From assembly GCF_030816965.1 (NCBI RefSeq), contig NZ_JAUSYQ010000002.1, positions 4,001,001 through 4,065,000 of the forward strand: a stretch of DNA of 64,000 nt. Reading direction: 5' to 3'. The notes under the pieces were generated by a model. That model had not been told where the DNA came from and searched no databases. It saw only the letters and a list, made by a program, of their open reading frames with translations. Below, piece after piece: positions 52,020 to 62,860 of the stretch. Within the stretch, counting starts at the first letter, position 1, and the number at the start of each line of letters is the position of its first letter. Source of the stretch: Streptomyces canus. Lineage in GTDB: Bacteria > Actinomycetota > Actinomycetes > Streptomycetales > Streptomycetaceae. Both the position numbers and the translations under genes were made by a program.

Positions 52020-52054
52020 CAGGCCCGGAGAAGCCCGCTGGTCCGTCACACGCC

Positions 52055-52088
52055 GAAGGGCCGGTCACCCCGAGGTGACCGGCCCTTC
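52055..52088. terminator. Bidirectional terminator between the Rv3235 gene and secA
   Basis: GAAGGGCCGGTCACC pairs perfectly with GGTGACCGGCCCTTC around a 4-base loop, between convergent stops. Confidence 0.88.
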
Positions 52089-52152
52089 CTATGCCACGGC
52101 GCCACACGCACCGTCACATCGATCCGCTGCGGCGCCCATCGCACCGTAGGCA

Positions 52153-54990
<2,838 letters not shown>

Positions 54991-55261
54991 GGGGGTTGGT
55001 CTCCTTGCCGGTCGGGCCTGGGACGGTCGGTTTCCATTTGACTTACTGAGCAACGGCCATCGTATGCGAGGACCCCGCCGCGTCGGGAGGCCTGCCGGAC
55101 AGGCCGGCTGTCAGCTCCTTCAAATCTGTTTCAAAGGGAACAACGGACGGGGAACACCGATGGTGCCGCACCCCGCCCACGAATTGCGCGAATTGTGATC
55201 GCCCGCTCACTCACAGCGAAATCATTGGCGTCTTCACCGCACACCTGAGCAGAATCAGCTG

Positions 55262-55834
55262 ATGGAACCCGTCACCCTGACCACGGCCCGTCTCCTGCTG
55301 CGCACGCCCACCCCGCGGGACACCGAGACCGTCCTCGCGGTCGTGCAGGACCCCGACATCCTGCGCTGGACCACGATCCCCTCGCCGTACCTGCGCGAGC
55401 ACGCCGAGGGCTTCACGGGGCAGCTGGTCCCGGAAGGCTGGGCGAACGACACGATGTTCACCTGGGGCCTCTTCCTTTCCGAAGGAGAGGAGCTGGTGGG
55501 CATGCTCAGCCTCACCAAGCGCTCCGCGGGGACGGCCGAGATCGGTTACTGGAGCGCCAAGGAACAGCGCGGCAACGGCTACGTCACCGAGGCCGTCGAG
55601 GCCGCCGCCCGCTGGGCCTTCAGCGAGTGGTCGATCGACCGCGTCGAATGGCGGGCGGAGGTCGGCAACCACGCCTCGCGCGCGGTGGCGGAGCGCGCCG
55701 GCTTCACCATCGAGGGTGTACTGCGTTCCTCGCTCGTCCACCAGGGCGTACGCCGGGACTGCTGGGTGGGCGCGTTGCTCCCCTCGGACCTGGGCCTGCC
55801 GTCGACGGCGCAGTATCTTCCCTCCTCTCAGTAG
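55262..55834 (+). CDS. GNAT N-acetyltransferase (RimJ/RimL type)
   Basis: This 190-residue protein has LTTARLLLRTPTPRDTETVLAVV at the start. The acetyl-CoA-binding GYWSAKEQRGNGYVTEAV is at about 98-115. The C-terminal VEWRAEVGNHASRAVAERAGFTIEGVLR is typical of the RimJ/RimL/aminoglycoside branch. The substrate is unknown, likely a protein N-terminus or small amine. It is divergent from secA. Confidence 0.9.
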   Translation: MEPVTLTTARLLLRTPTPRDTETVLAVVQDPDILRWTTIPSPYLREHAEGFTGQLVPEGWANDTMFTWGLFLSEGEELVGMLSLTKRSAGTAEIGYWSAKEQRGNGYVTEAVEAAARWAFSEWSIDRVEWRAEVGNHASRAVAERAGFTIEGVLRSSLVHQGVRRDCWVGALLPSDLGLPSTAQYLPSSQ

Positions 55835-55884
55835 ATCCGCAGGTCACCTCGCGTTGTCAGTGCCGGGCCCTATCGTTCGGACCC

Positions 55885-57096
55885 ATGACGACCCCGCCTC
55901 CCGCCACCGACCTTTCGGCCGACGAGGCCCGCCGCATCGTGCTGCGCGCCCAGGGCTTCCTCGGCACCCCCGACCGCCGGGCCGGAGTCCGCGGCGTCCT
56001 CCGTCACCTCGGGGCGGTCCAACTCGACACCATCTCGGTGCTCGCCCGCTCCCACGAGTTGATCCCGTACGCCCGTCTCGGCGCGGTGGGCCGCCAGAAG
56101 GTGGAGAGCGCCTACTGGACGACTGCTCCCCTTGGCGCGCCTCCGGCACGACCCCACGCTTTCGAGTACTGGTCGCACGCGGCGTGCATCCTCCCCATCG
56201 AGGAATGGCCCCACTTCGCCTTCCGCCGCCGCGCCTACCGCAGCCGCCCGCACTGGAACCACCAGCTCCCGGACGGCACCTACGACCAGGTCATCAAGCA
56301 GCTCCGCACCGAAGGGCCCCTCACCGCCACGGAGTTGGGCGGCGCGAAGAAGACCAGCGAGTGGTGGGACTGGTCGGGCACCAAGGTCGCCGTCGAGCGC
56401 GCCCTGATGTACGGCGAGGTGGTCTGCGTGGAGCGTCGTGGCTGGAAGCGTGTGTACGACCTCGCCGAGCGCGCCGTCCCCGCCGACCTGCTCCACGACG
56501 AGCTGGAGGACGCCGAGTGCCTGCGCCGCCTGGTTCGTCTCGCCGGCCAGTCCCTGGGGGTCGGTACCCGCGCGGACATCGCCGACTACCACCGCCTCAA
56601 GGGCGAACAGGTCGACGCGGTGATAGCCGACTCCGGCCTGGTGCCGGTCACGGTCGAGGGCTGGGGCAAGCCTGCCTGGGCCGACCCCGCGGCTCTGGAG
56701 ACACCCCCGCGCGGCCGCCACCGCACCACCCTGCTGTCCCCGTTCGACTCCCTGATCTGGGAACGCGCGCGCACGGAGCGGATCTTCGGCTTCACCCACC
56801 GACTGGAGGCGTACGTCCCCAAGCCCAAGCGGGTCTACGGCTATTTCGCGATGCCGGTGCTGGCCGGTGGCCGTCTCGTGGGCCGCGTGGACCCGGCCCG
56901 CGAGGGGAGCACGCTGGTGGCCAGGCAAGTCACCCTGGACGGCCCGAAGGCGGTTCCGGCGGTGGCCCAGGCCCTGGTCGAGGCGGCGAGCTGGGTGGAC
57001 TGCACGGACATTCGGGTCGAGCGGGTGGACGCGCCAGACCTGCGCGAGCCCCTCGCCAAGGAAGTCACCGGAGCGCTGACGACGGCCTTGCGCTGA
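55885..57096 (+). CDS. AlkX/AlkZ-family DNA glycosylase (winged-helix, HTH_42)
   Basis: The 403-residue protein starts at ATG 55885. It contains the family's three tandem winged-helix domains: EARRIVLRAQGFLG at the start, then the catalytic HLGAVQLDTISVLARSHEL, FEYWSHAACILP and the C-terminal RERADG-like RVDPAREGSTL. The catalytic pair is Gln-Leu-Asp (QxD). This is the form of E. coli YcaQ/AlkX rather than the QxQ of the azinomycin self-resistance enzyme AlkZ. Members unhook interstrand crosslinks and remove alkylated bases. No biosynthetic cluster is adjacent, so a general repair role is likely. Confidence 0.88.
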   Translation: MTTPPPATDLSADEARRIVLRAQGFLGTPDRRAGVRGVLRHLGAVQLDTISVLARSHELIPYARLGAVGRQKVESAYWTTAPLGAPPARPHAFEYWSHAACILPIEEWPHFAFRRRAYRSRPHWNHQLPDGTYDQVIKQLRTEGPLTATELGGAKKTSEWWDWSGTKVAVERALMYGEVVCVERRGWKRVYDLAERAVPADLLHDELEDAECLRRLVRLAGQSLGVGTRADIADYHRLKGEQVDAVIADSGLVPVTVEGWGKPAWADPAALETPPRGRHRTTLLSPFDSLIWERARTERIFGFTHRLEAYVPKPKRVYGYFAMPVLAGGRLVGRVDPAREGSTLVARQVTLDGPKAVPAVAQALVEAASWVDCTDIRVERVDAPDLREPLAKEVTGALTTALR

Positions 57097-57108
57097 CCGG
57101 GAGCCGAA

Positions 57109-57855
57109 TCAGCGGATCTCGAGGATCTTCTCCCGCATCGCGTAGACCACCGCTTCCATCCTGGAGTGCAGCTGCAGCTTCTCCAGGATGTTGCGCACAT
57201 GGTTCTTCACGGTGTTCTCGGAGATGAACAACTCCTTCGCGATATCGCGGTTGTTCATCCCGGTGGCGACGAGCTTGAGGACCTCCAGCTCACGGTCGGT
57301 CAGCCGCGGGGCGGGCACGAGACGCCGCTCGTCCGTCCGCTGGATCATCGACTTGAACTCGGTGAGCAGCTTCGACGCCATGGAAGGACTGATCTGCGAC
57401 TGTCCGTCGGCCACCGCGCGAATGGCGGTCGCCACCTCGTCCGTGGAGATCTCCTTGAGGAGATATCCGGTCGCGCCGGCCTTGATCGCGTCGTAGAGGT
57501 CGGCTTCCTCGTCGCTGATCGTCAACATGATGATCTTGGCGCTGGGTGCCACTTCCTTGATGGAGGTGCACGCCTCGATCCCGCCCCGCTTGGGCATCCG
57601 CACATCCATCAGAACGATGTCCGGCAGCAGGTCCGCGGCCTTGTCGACGGCCTCCGCGCCGTCACCCGCCTCCCCCACGACCTGGATGTCCTCCTCGGCC
57701 GCGAGCACGATCTCCAGTCCGCGCCGGAAGAGTGCATGGTCGTCCACGACGAGAACCCGGATCGGCTCCTTGCGTGGAGAGCCAGCGTCCGTGCCCATGC
57801 TGACGACGCCATCGCCGGCGTCCTCGCCGTGCAGCGGTCCGAAGCTGTCCGCCAT
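57109..57855 (-). CDS. NarL/LuxR-family response regulator
   Basis: The 248-residue product is read from ATG 57855 (MADSFGPLHGED), chosen because GGGGGAGG lies 4-5 bases upstream. A disordered head of about 35 residues is followed by a receiver domain with VVDDHALFRRG, the phospho-acceptor Asp in VLMDVRMP, and Lys in GYLLKEIS. The C-terminal LuxR helix-turn-helix is LTDRELEVLKLVATGMNNRDIAKELFISENTVKNHV. No histidine kinase is adjacent, so it is an orphan regulator. The gene lies directly downstream of hpf. Confidence 0.93.
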   Translation of the reverse strand: MADSFGPLHGEDAGDGVVSMGTDAGSPRKEPIRVLVVDDHALFRRGLEIVLAAEEDIQVVGEAGDGAEAVDKAADLLPDIVLMDVRMPKRGGIEACTSIKEVAPSAKIIMLTISDEEADLYDAIKAGATGYLLKEISTDEVATAIRAVADGQSQISPSMASKLLTEFKSMIQRTDERRLVPAPRLTDRELEVLKLVATGMNNRDIAKELFISENTVKNHVRNILEKLQLHSRMEAVVYAMREKILEIR

Positions 57856-57997
57856 CGTTCCTCCCCCTGAAGGCTGTGGCTGGTCCTGTGCCATCGCCAA
57901 CCCAAGGCAACGACCCACCGGTTGGGCCGGTGTGGCCATGATTTCATGCCCGGACGACAGTGAGATGACAGAGCGGGACGCGAAATGGTCGCACGCG

Positions 57998-58034
57998 GGT
58001 GCCCCTGGGGGCGCACAAGCGCTCCAGGGGCACC
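57998..58034. terminator. Hairpin after hpf
   Basis: The arms GGTGCCCCTGG and CCAGGGGCACC are separated by 15 bases that contain a small inner stem. It lies between hpf and the response-regulator gene and probably separates their transcripts. Confidence 0.65.
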
Positions 58035-58057
58035 GGCTCAGCTGTCATCCGGGAGGG

Positions 58058-58750
58058 TCAGCCACCCGTCGTGTCTCCGGCCGCGGGAGAGTGCGCCCGG
58101 GCGACCATCGGGTCCGTGCTCAGGTGGATGACGCCGTAGTCGTAGGCGTGCCGCCGGTAGACGACACTCGGTTCCTTGGTCTCGGAGTCGACGAACAGAT
58201 AGAAGTCGTGCCCGACCAGTTCCATCTCGTAGAGCGCCTGGTCGAGGGTCATCGGGGAGGCGACGTGGGTCTTCTCGCGGACCACGAGGGGGCCCTCACC
58301 CTTGATCTCCAGCGAGCCGATCTTCTTGGTGGGCACACCGTCCGACTCTTCCTCGTGAACGGCCTGCCCGTTGCCGTTGAGCGTCGCCGCGCCCGGAACG
58401 TGGTCGGCGACCTCGGCAGCCGTGAGTCGCCGTGCGCCCCTGCGTGTGTGGCGCTTGTCGTGCTCCTTGCGCAGCCGGGCATCCAGCTTCTCCGCCGCCA
58501 GGTCGAGTGCCGCGTACGGGTCGCTGGCTGCCGCTTCCGCCCGGATCACCGGACCGCGGGAGCGGAGCGTGATCTCCACTCGGTCACAACGGTCGGCCTG
58601 TCGGGGGTTCGGCTCCTTGGACACCTCGACGTCGAGGCTGATCACCTTGCCATCGAGCTTCTGGATCTTCTCCAGCTTCAGCTTCTCGGCCACGTGCTTG
58701 CGGAACCGCTCGGGCACCTCGGTCTTGCGGCCCTTGACGACGATGTCCAC
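58058..58750 (-). CDS. hpf: Long-form ribosome hibernation promoting factor
   Basis: The 230-residue protein is read from GTG 58750 (VDIVVKGRKTEVPERFRKHV) with GGAG 7-9 bases upstream; the frame upstream is shadow. An N-terminal S30AE ribosome-binding domain (about 1-105) and a basic/acidic linker precede the C-terminal dimerisation domain (about 165-225; MTLDQALYEMELVGHDFYLFVDSETKEPSVVYRRHAYDYGVI). The long form joins two 70S ribosomes into inactive 100S dimers. It is stress and stationary-phase linked. Confidence 0.94.
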   Translation of the reverse strand: MDIVVKGRKTEVPERFRKHVAEKLKLEKIQKLDGKVISLDVEVSKEPNPRQADRCDRVEITLRSRGPVIRAEAAASDPYAALDLAAEKLDARLRKEHDKRHTRRGARRLTAAEVADHVPGAATLNGNGQAVHEEESDGVPTKKIGSLEIKGEGPLVVREKTHVASPMTLDQALYEMELVGHDFYLFVDSETKEPSVVYRRHAYDYGVIHLSTDPMVARAHSPAAGDTTGG

Positions 58751-59062
58751 GCAGAACTCCGTTCCCGGATCGCTCCGCCTCGATGCGGAGCGTCTCCCTT
58801 TTGCACCAGGCTCCGGTGAGCCCCGGAACCTCGGACTCGGTGACTTCCACCTCCTCCCCCGCGGGCAAGATCTCCATTCCACCGTCGCGGGTGATGGTGG
58901 AAATCCCGCGGGCACGGCATTCGGATTTGCGAGGCGTGGCCTGCGCCTTTCTCTCACAACCGAACATATCTCGCCTGGACGGATGTCGTCACCCTCTACC
59001 GCGGCGTACCTCCGTTCAGGTGAATTGATCCTCTCGTAACCTGCAACGATGCAACTACGCAG
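58751..59062. other. Gene-free leader region of hpf
   Basis: About 310 bases between the comF stop and the hpf start with no gene. The right part (about 58960-59060) is relatively A/T-rich and probably contains the hpf promoter. Confidence 0.45.
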
Positions 59063-60652
59063 TCAGTTCCGGTTTATTTCGAAGGAATCCGGTGAGGCCG
59101 CGACCACAGCCGCGCAGACCACGCCATGGACGCCACCGACGCCCGCCGCTGTCACCGAGCAGCGCTCCCGGTCCGTGTCCTCCTCTGCCACTGTGACCAA
59201 CCGTTCCCCCATGCTTTCCCGAGTTGCAGCGGTGTACACGAAGTCCGCCCCTTCACCGTCGCATCCGGCCACCACGCGTCCGCCACGGCGCCCGTTCACG
59301 TCCTGGCGCTGCCGCCCATGCCATTCGTCCGTTCCCTCTTGGACGTGCTGTCCCGCTGTCCCCGGTTGCCGATGACCCTGCCGTGCACCCGTCTCCAGCG
59401 GCCGGCACTCCCTGCGCCCTCCCGCCCCCTGTTGCCGTTGATCACGGTGTCCGGCCCTCATCTGTTCACCGCGGTTCCCGATGTTCTCCCGAGCCCGCGC
59501 CTCCCGGACGGCCCGTGCCGCCTCGGCGAGGGACGCGCCTGTCGTCATCAGGTCGTCGACCAGCACGACAAGCCCTTCGGCCAGCAGACGTCCGCCGCCG
59601 GGAACCACGGTCAGCGCACCCGCGAGATTCTCCAGCCGCTGCCGAGAGTTGAGCCCCGACTGGTCGGCCACCCACCGCCGCTGCCGCAGTACGGCCACCA
59701 CCCGCGCATGCATCCCCGCCCGCCGCAGCTCCCCCGCCGCCGCGAGCGCGATCCGCCGCGCCGGATCATGCCCCCGAGCCCGAACCGCCCGCCGCGCGGA
59801 CGGCACGGGAACGAGCAGCACCGGCACACCGAGCCCGTCCCCCCTCCGCCCGCCCCCGAGGAACGCCTCCGCCCCCAGGCCACCGCCCCCGGAGGGGGCC
59901 TCACCACTCAGCACGCTGCCCTCGGCCCAGACTTCTGTTCCTGGCACATCTCCACGCCTGGCCAGAGGTTCTACTCCTGGCACGTCACCACCCCGGCCCA
60001 GAGCCGGGGCTCCCGACGAATCACGGCCCATGGCCAGAGCCTCCGACCCCGACACGCCACCACCCCGGGCCAAAGCTGCTTCACCTGTACCGCCGACCGC
60101 CCACGACCACCCCTCCCCACCGGCTCGGGCCGCGGACGCACCCGCAGCGCCGTCCCGCCCGCCGCACGCACCCACCGCGCCACCCCGCCCCAAAGAAGCA
60201 CCCACCCCACCAGCCCGGCCCCCGTCAAGGCCCACCGTCACCCGACCGGAAGACGCACTCCCCACCTCTCCACCGGGCCCGACCAAAGCCCCGCAGCCCT
60301 CCTCCCTGGACCCCCGAGGCCACCCCGACGCAAATCCCCCACCGCCCGGCTCACACACCTCCCACACCGCCGCACGCACCGCCCCCGCAAGAGCCGTACC
60401 GAGCGGCGCAGCCAGACCCAGCGCCCCCCGCTCCTTGTGGGCCAGCAACACCGCCCGTACCGAGTCCGCATACCGAGCAGCCGCGTGCACGACCGGCAGT
60501 CCGGGCGGCTCCGGCACCGGTCGTACCCGGCTCGGTGCGGCCCCGTCCAAGGCGGCACGGCACTCCGGACAGAGCACCGTGCGAGGCCTCCCACAGCCCC
60601 CGCACTCGGCCGGCAGCACCAGATCGGTCAGGTCCCGCCACCACCCCCGCAT
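59063..60652 (-). CDS. ComF-family phosphoribosyltransferase with two large insertions
   Basis: The product has 529 residues from ATG 60652 ([20 protein letters not shown]), about twice the usual ComF length. An N-terminal zinc knuckle (CGGC, CPEC) and the start of the fold ([17 protein letters not shown]) are followed by a Gly/Ala/Val-rich insert of about 175 residues that includes five 12-residue repeats. The PRTase core resumes ([55 protein letters not shown]). A second, basic, Gln/Arg-rich insert of about 100 residues separates that from the usual end [16 protein letters not shown]. ComF acts with DNA-uptake or salvage systems; the role in Streptomyces is unclear. Confidence 0.85.
   Translation of the reverse strand: MRGWWRDLTDLVLPAECGGCGRPRTVLCPECRAALDGAAPSRVRPVPEPPGLPVVHAAARYADSVRAVLLAHKERGALGLAAPLGTALAGAVRAAVWEVCEPGGGGFASGWPRGSREEGCGALVGPGGEVGSASSGRVTVGLDGGRAGGVGASLGRGGAVGACGGRDGAAGASAARAGGEGWSWAVGGTGEAALARGGGVSGSEALAMGRDSSGAPALGRGGDVPGVEPLARRGDVPGTEVWAEGSVLSGEAPSGGGGLGAEAFLGGGRRGDGLGVPVLLVPVPSARRAVRARGHDPARRIALAAAGELRRAGMHARVVAVLRQRRWVADQSGLNSRQRLENLAGALTVVPGGGRLLAEGLVVLVDDLMTTGASLAEAARAVREARARENIGNRGEQMRAGHRDQRQQGAGGRRECRPLETGARQGHRQPGTAGQHVQEGTDEWHGRQRQDVNGRRGGRVVAGCDGEGADFVYTAATRESMGERLVTVAEEDTDRERCSVTAAGVGGVHGVVCAAVVAASPDSFEINRN
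59897..60076. repeat. Five 36-bp units coding 12-residue repeats in ComF
   Basis: In frame on the minus strand: [60 protein letters not shown]. Each unit is 36 bases with diverged sequence, so the array is older than the perfect minisatellites elsewhere. Confidence 0.8.
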
Positions 60653-61015
60653 GCCCACCACTGTGCCAACACCGAACCCGACCGGCCACCCCTGTGGATA
60701 ACTCCCTGTGGAAAACCGCCTTCGGCACGAACAACAGTTCCCACCACAATCTCCGGCCTCCCATAAAGCAATCGGTCGGCCGAACACAGCCCGCGAATCA
60801 GTCCCTCGTACAAACGAAGCCACACAACGAAGCCACACAACGAAGCCACACAACGAAGCCACACAACGAAGCCACACAACGAAGCCGTCCCACCCAGCGA
60901 ATCCAGCGCGCCCGACCAGCCGCGAATCCCACCCGCCCCAGAACAAAAGCGGCCACCCCCACCAGGGCCTCGCCCCGGCAAAAGCAGCCGCTCCCGACAG
61001 CGCGGTCCCGTCACC
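60653..61015. other. Repeat-bearing gap between lpqB and comF
   Basis: About 360 bases with no gene. It holds a 13-bp tandem array, and its right part is unremarkable. It separates lpqB from comF, which are both on the minus strand. Confidence 0.5.
60815..60886. repeat. Five and a half copies of CGAAGCCACACAA
   Basis: A perfect 13-bp tandem array, A-rich relative to its surroundings, in the intergenic region upstream of comF. The starts are exactly 13 bases apart. Confidence 0.95.
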
Positions 61016-62860
61016 TCACCCCGGATAGACCGGCGCCGTCCCCTCCGCGTCCACCTTCTGCCACTGCGCCCCGGAAGGCAGCCGTACGATCCCGTCCTCC
61101 GAGTAGGCCACCAACGGCATCTCGTCGTCCTCGGACGCGGCGATCTCCTTCACACCCGTGAGTGCGGCCGGCGGCGGCCCCTCCGGAGTGGAGCCGTCGA
61201 CCTGGACGTACCGCGTCTGCTGCACACCACCCTGCTCACGTCCGACCACCACGAGCCTGCTGTCGCCGGCCCAGGACATGGTCGTGACCTCCTCCAGATC
61301 AGGCGTGGTGGAGCGCAGTTCCCGCACCGAGACGCTCTGCGGATCCCCGGTCCTGCCCTCCCGCTCGATACGCCCGACGAACAGAGACTGCTTGCCGCCC
61401 TTCTCCACGACGAGCGCGATCCGCACCCCGTCGGCGGCCACCCGCAGGTCCTTGATACGCCCGTCCAGCCCAGGAGTCGCCACCTCAAGCGGCTTGCCCG
61501 CGCCCTCCTTGAACAGCAGCAGCCGCGGATCGGCGGGGTTCCGGTCGGCCACCCACAGATCGCCCTCGGTGTCCCAGCTCGGCGTGGTCAGCCGGTCCTC
61601 GGCCGTCTTGCCGCTGCTGACCAGCACCGGATCCCCGAGTGACCCGCCCGACACCAGCGACCCGACGTACAGCGCCTTGCCGTCGATGCCGACACCGGCC
61701 GCCGTGTGCTCGTCACGCGAGACGGCCACCGACCGCAGGTCCTTGTCGCCGTCGCCCAGGGCTCCGGGCACCGGCACCGGATCGGCCTTCGTCCCGCCGG
61801 CATCCGCTTCGGCCGAAATCCGCACCAGCCGGTGCCGGCCGTCCACGAAGTACAGGTACGCGGGATTCTCGACCGAACCGCGCGTGGCGATGCCGTTGGC
61901 CTCGTTCTCCTTCACGGAACACGACTGCTTGCCGTCCGCCTGCACTTCCACCATGTCCACCGCGGGGGTGAGGTTCTGCAGGGTGAACAGCAGCTGGGTC
62001 GCCATCGCTTCGCACTGGTCCATACCGACGTGCCCGGCCTTGGCATTGAGCGGCACCGTCAACATGTTCTGGTCGTCGGGAGTCAGCGAGGAGACGCCGT
62101 TCTTCAGCGCGGTACCCGTCGGAAAGCGCGTCCTGACAACGGGGTCGAGCCAGCTCGTCGGCCCGCTGAGCAGGGATCGCACCAACTGCGTCATGGGGTC
62201 CACGCGTTCGCGCACATACACGGGATCGGCGACCGCGACGGTCTGCGGAGCCGTCGCCGCCCTGGTGTTCGAGGCGAAGTAGTACTTGTTGACGGACACG
62301 TAGTTGCGCTGGAAGTCCGACTTCCCCATGACGACACCCGGCGGAGGGCTGTCGATCCGCCACTGCTTGGTCTTCTTCTCGTGCACGAGGTGCACGGTCT
62401 CCCGGTACTCGCCGGAGGCCGGCGTGTACGACTGCTGCGCGTCCACCACGGCCACCTTGGTGCCGGTCAGCGTGAACGCCGTGTCATCGCCCTGCTCCCG
62501 GCCCACGGGAGGCACGACGTCGGCCCCGGGCCCGTCGTCGAGCACCGTGGTGGACAGCCCCGGCTGCCACTGCTTCGCCGCACTCCGGGTCAGGTACTTG
62601 CGGGCCGTCTCGTAGTCCGGATCGTCGCTGGTCAGCGCCTCCAGAAAGCCCTGCACGATGTCCAGGGGCTCGGCGTCCTCCTGCGGCGGCATCGCGTAGA
62701 CCCGCACCTGGGTGTCCTGCCGCGGGGTGGCGTCGACCCCGCGCAGATCCCCGCTGTCCGGCATGGAGGCACATCCCGCCAGCAGTACGACACCACAGGC
62801 GGCGTACGCCATAGCCCGCCTCGGCGTGTGCCGGCCGCCCCCCTCGCGGTCAGCGTCCAC
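61016..62860 (-). CDS. lpqB: Lipoprotein LpqB (MtrB accessory protein)
   Basis: This 614-residue lipoprotein starts at GTG 62860 with GGAGG 7 bases upstream, overlapping the mtrB stop by 11 bases. The signal peptide ends in the lipobox LLAGC (about residues 26-30). The GerMN-like domain (about 60-330) and a C-terminal beta-propeller-like part with WDTEGDLWVADRN and MSWAGDSRLVVVG follow. LpqB modulates the MtrAB two-component system that controls cell-wall and division genes in actinobacteria. The operon mtrA-mtrB-lpqB is the expected arrangement; mtrA lies beyond the window. Confidence 0.95.
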   Translation of the reverse strand: MDADREGGGRHTPRRAMAYAACGVVLLAGCASMPDSGDLRGVDATPRQDTQVRVYAMPPQEDAEPLDIVQGFLEALTSDDPDYETARKYLTRSAAKQWQPGLSTTVLDDGPGADVVPPVGREQGDDTAFTLTGTKVAVVDAQQSYTPASGEYRETVHLVHEKKTKQWRIDSPPPGVVMGKSDFQRNYVSVNKYYFASNTRAATAPQTVAVADPVYVRERVDPMTQLVRSLLSGPTSWLDPVVRTRFPTGTALKNGVSSLTPDDQNMLTVPLNAKAGHVGMDQCEAMATQLLFTLQNLTPAVDMVEVQADGKQSCSVKENEANGIATRGSVENPAYLYFVDGRHRLVRISAEADAGGTKADPVPVPGALGDGDKDLRSVAVSRDEHTAAGVGIDGKALYVGSLVSGGSLGDPVLVSSGKTAEDRLTTPSWDTEGDLWVADRNPADPRLLLFKEGAGKPLEVATPGLDGRIKDLRVAADGVRIALVVEKGGKQSLFVGRIEREGRTGDPQSVSVRELRSTTPDLEEVTTMSWAGDSRLVVVGREQGGVQQTRYVQVDGSTPEGPPPAALTGVKEIAASEDDEMPLVAYSEDGIVRLPSGAQWQKVDAEGTAPVYPG

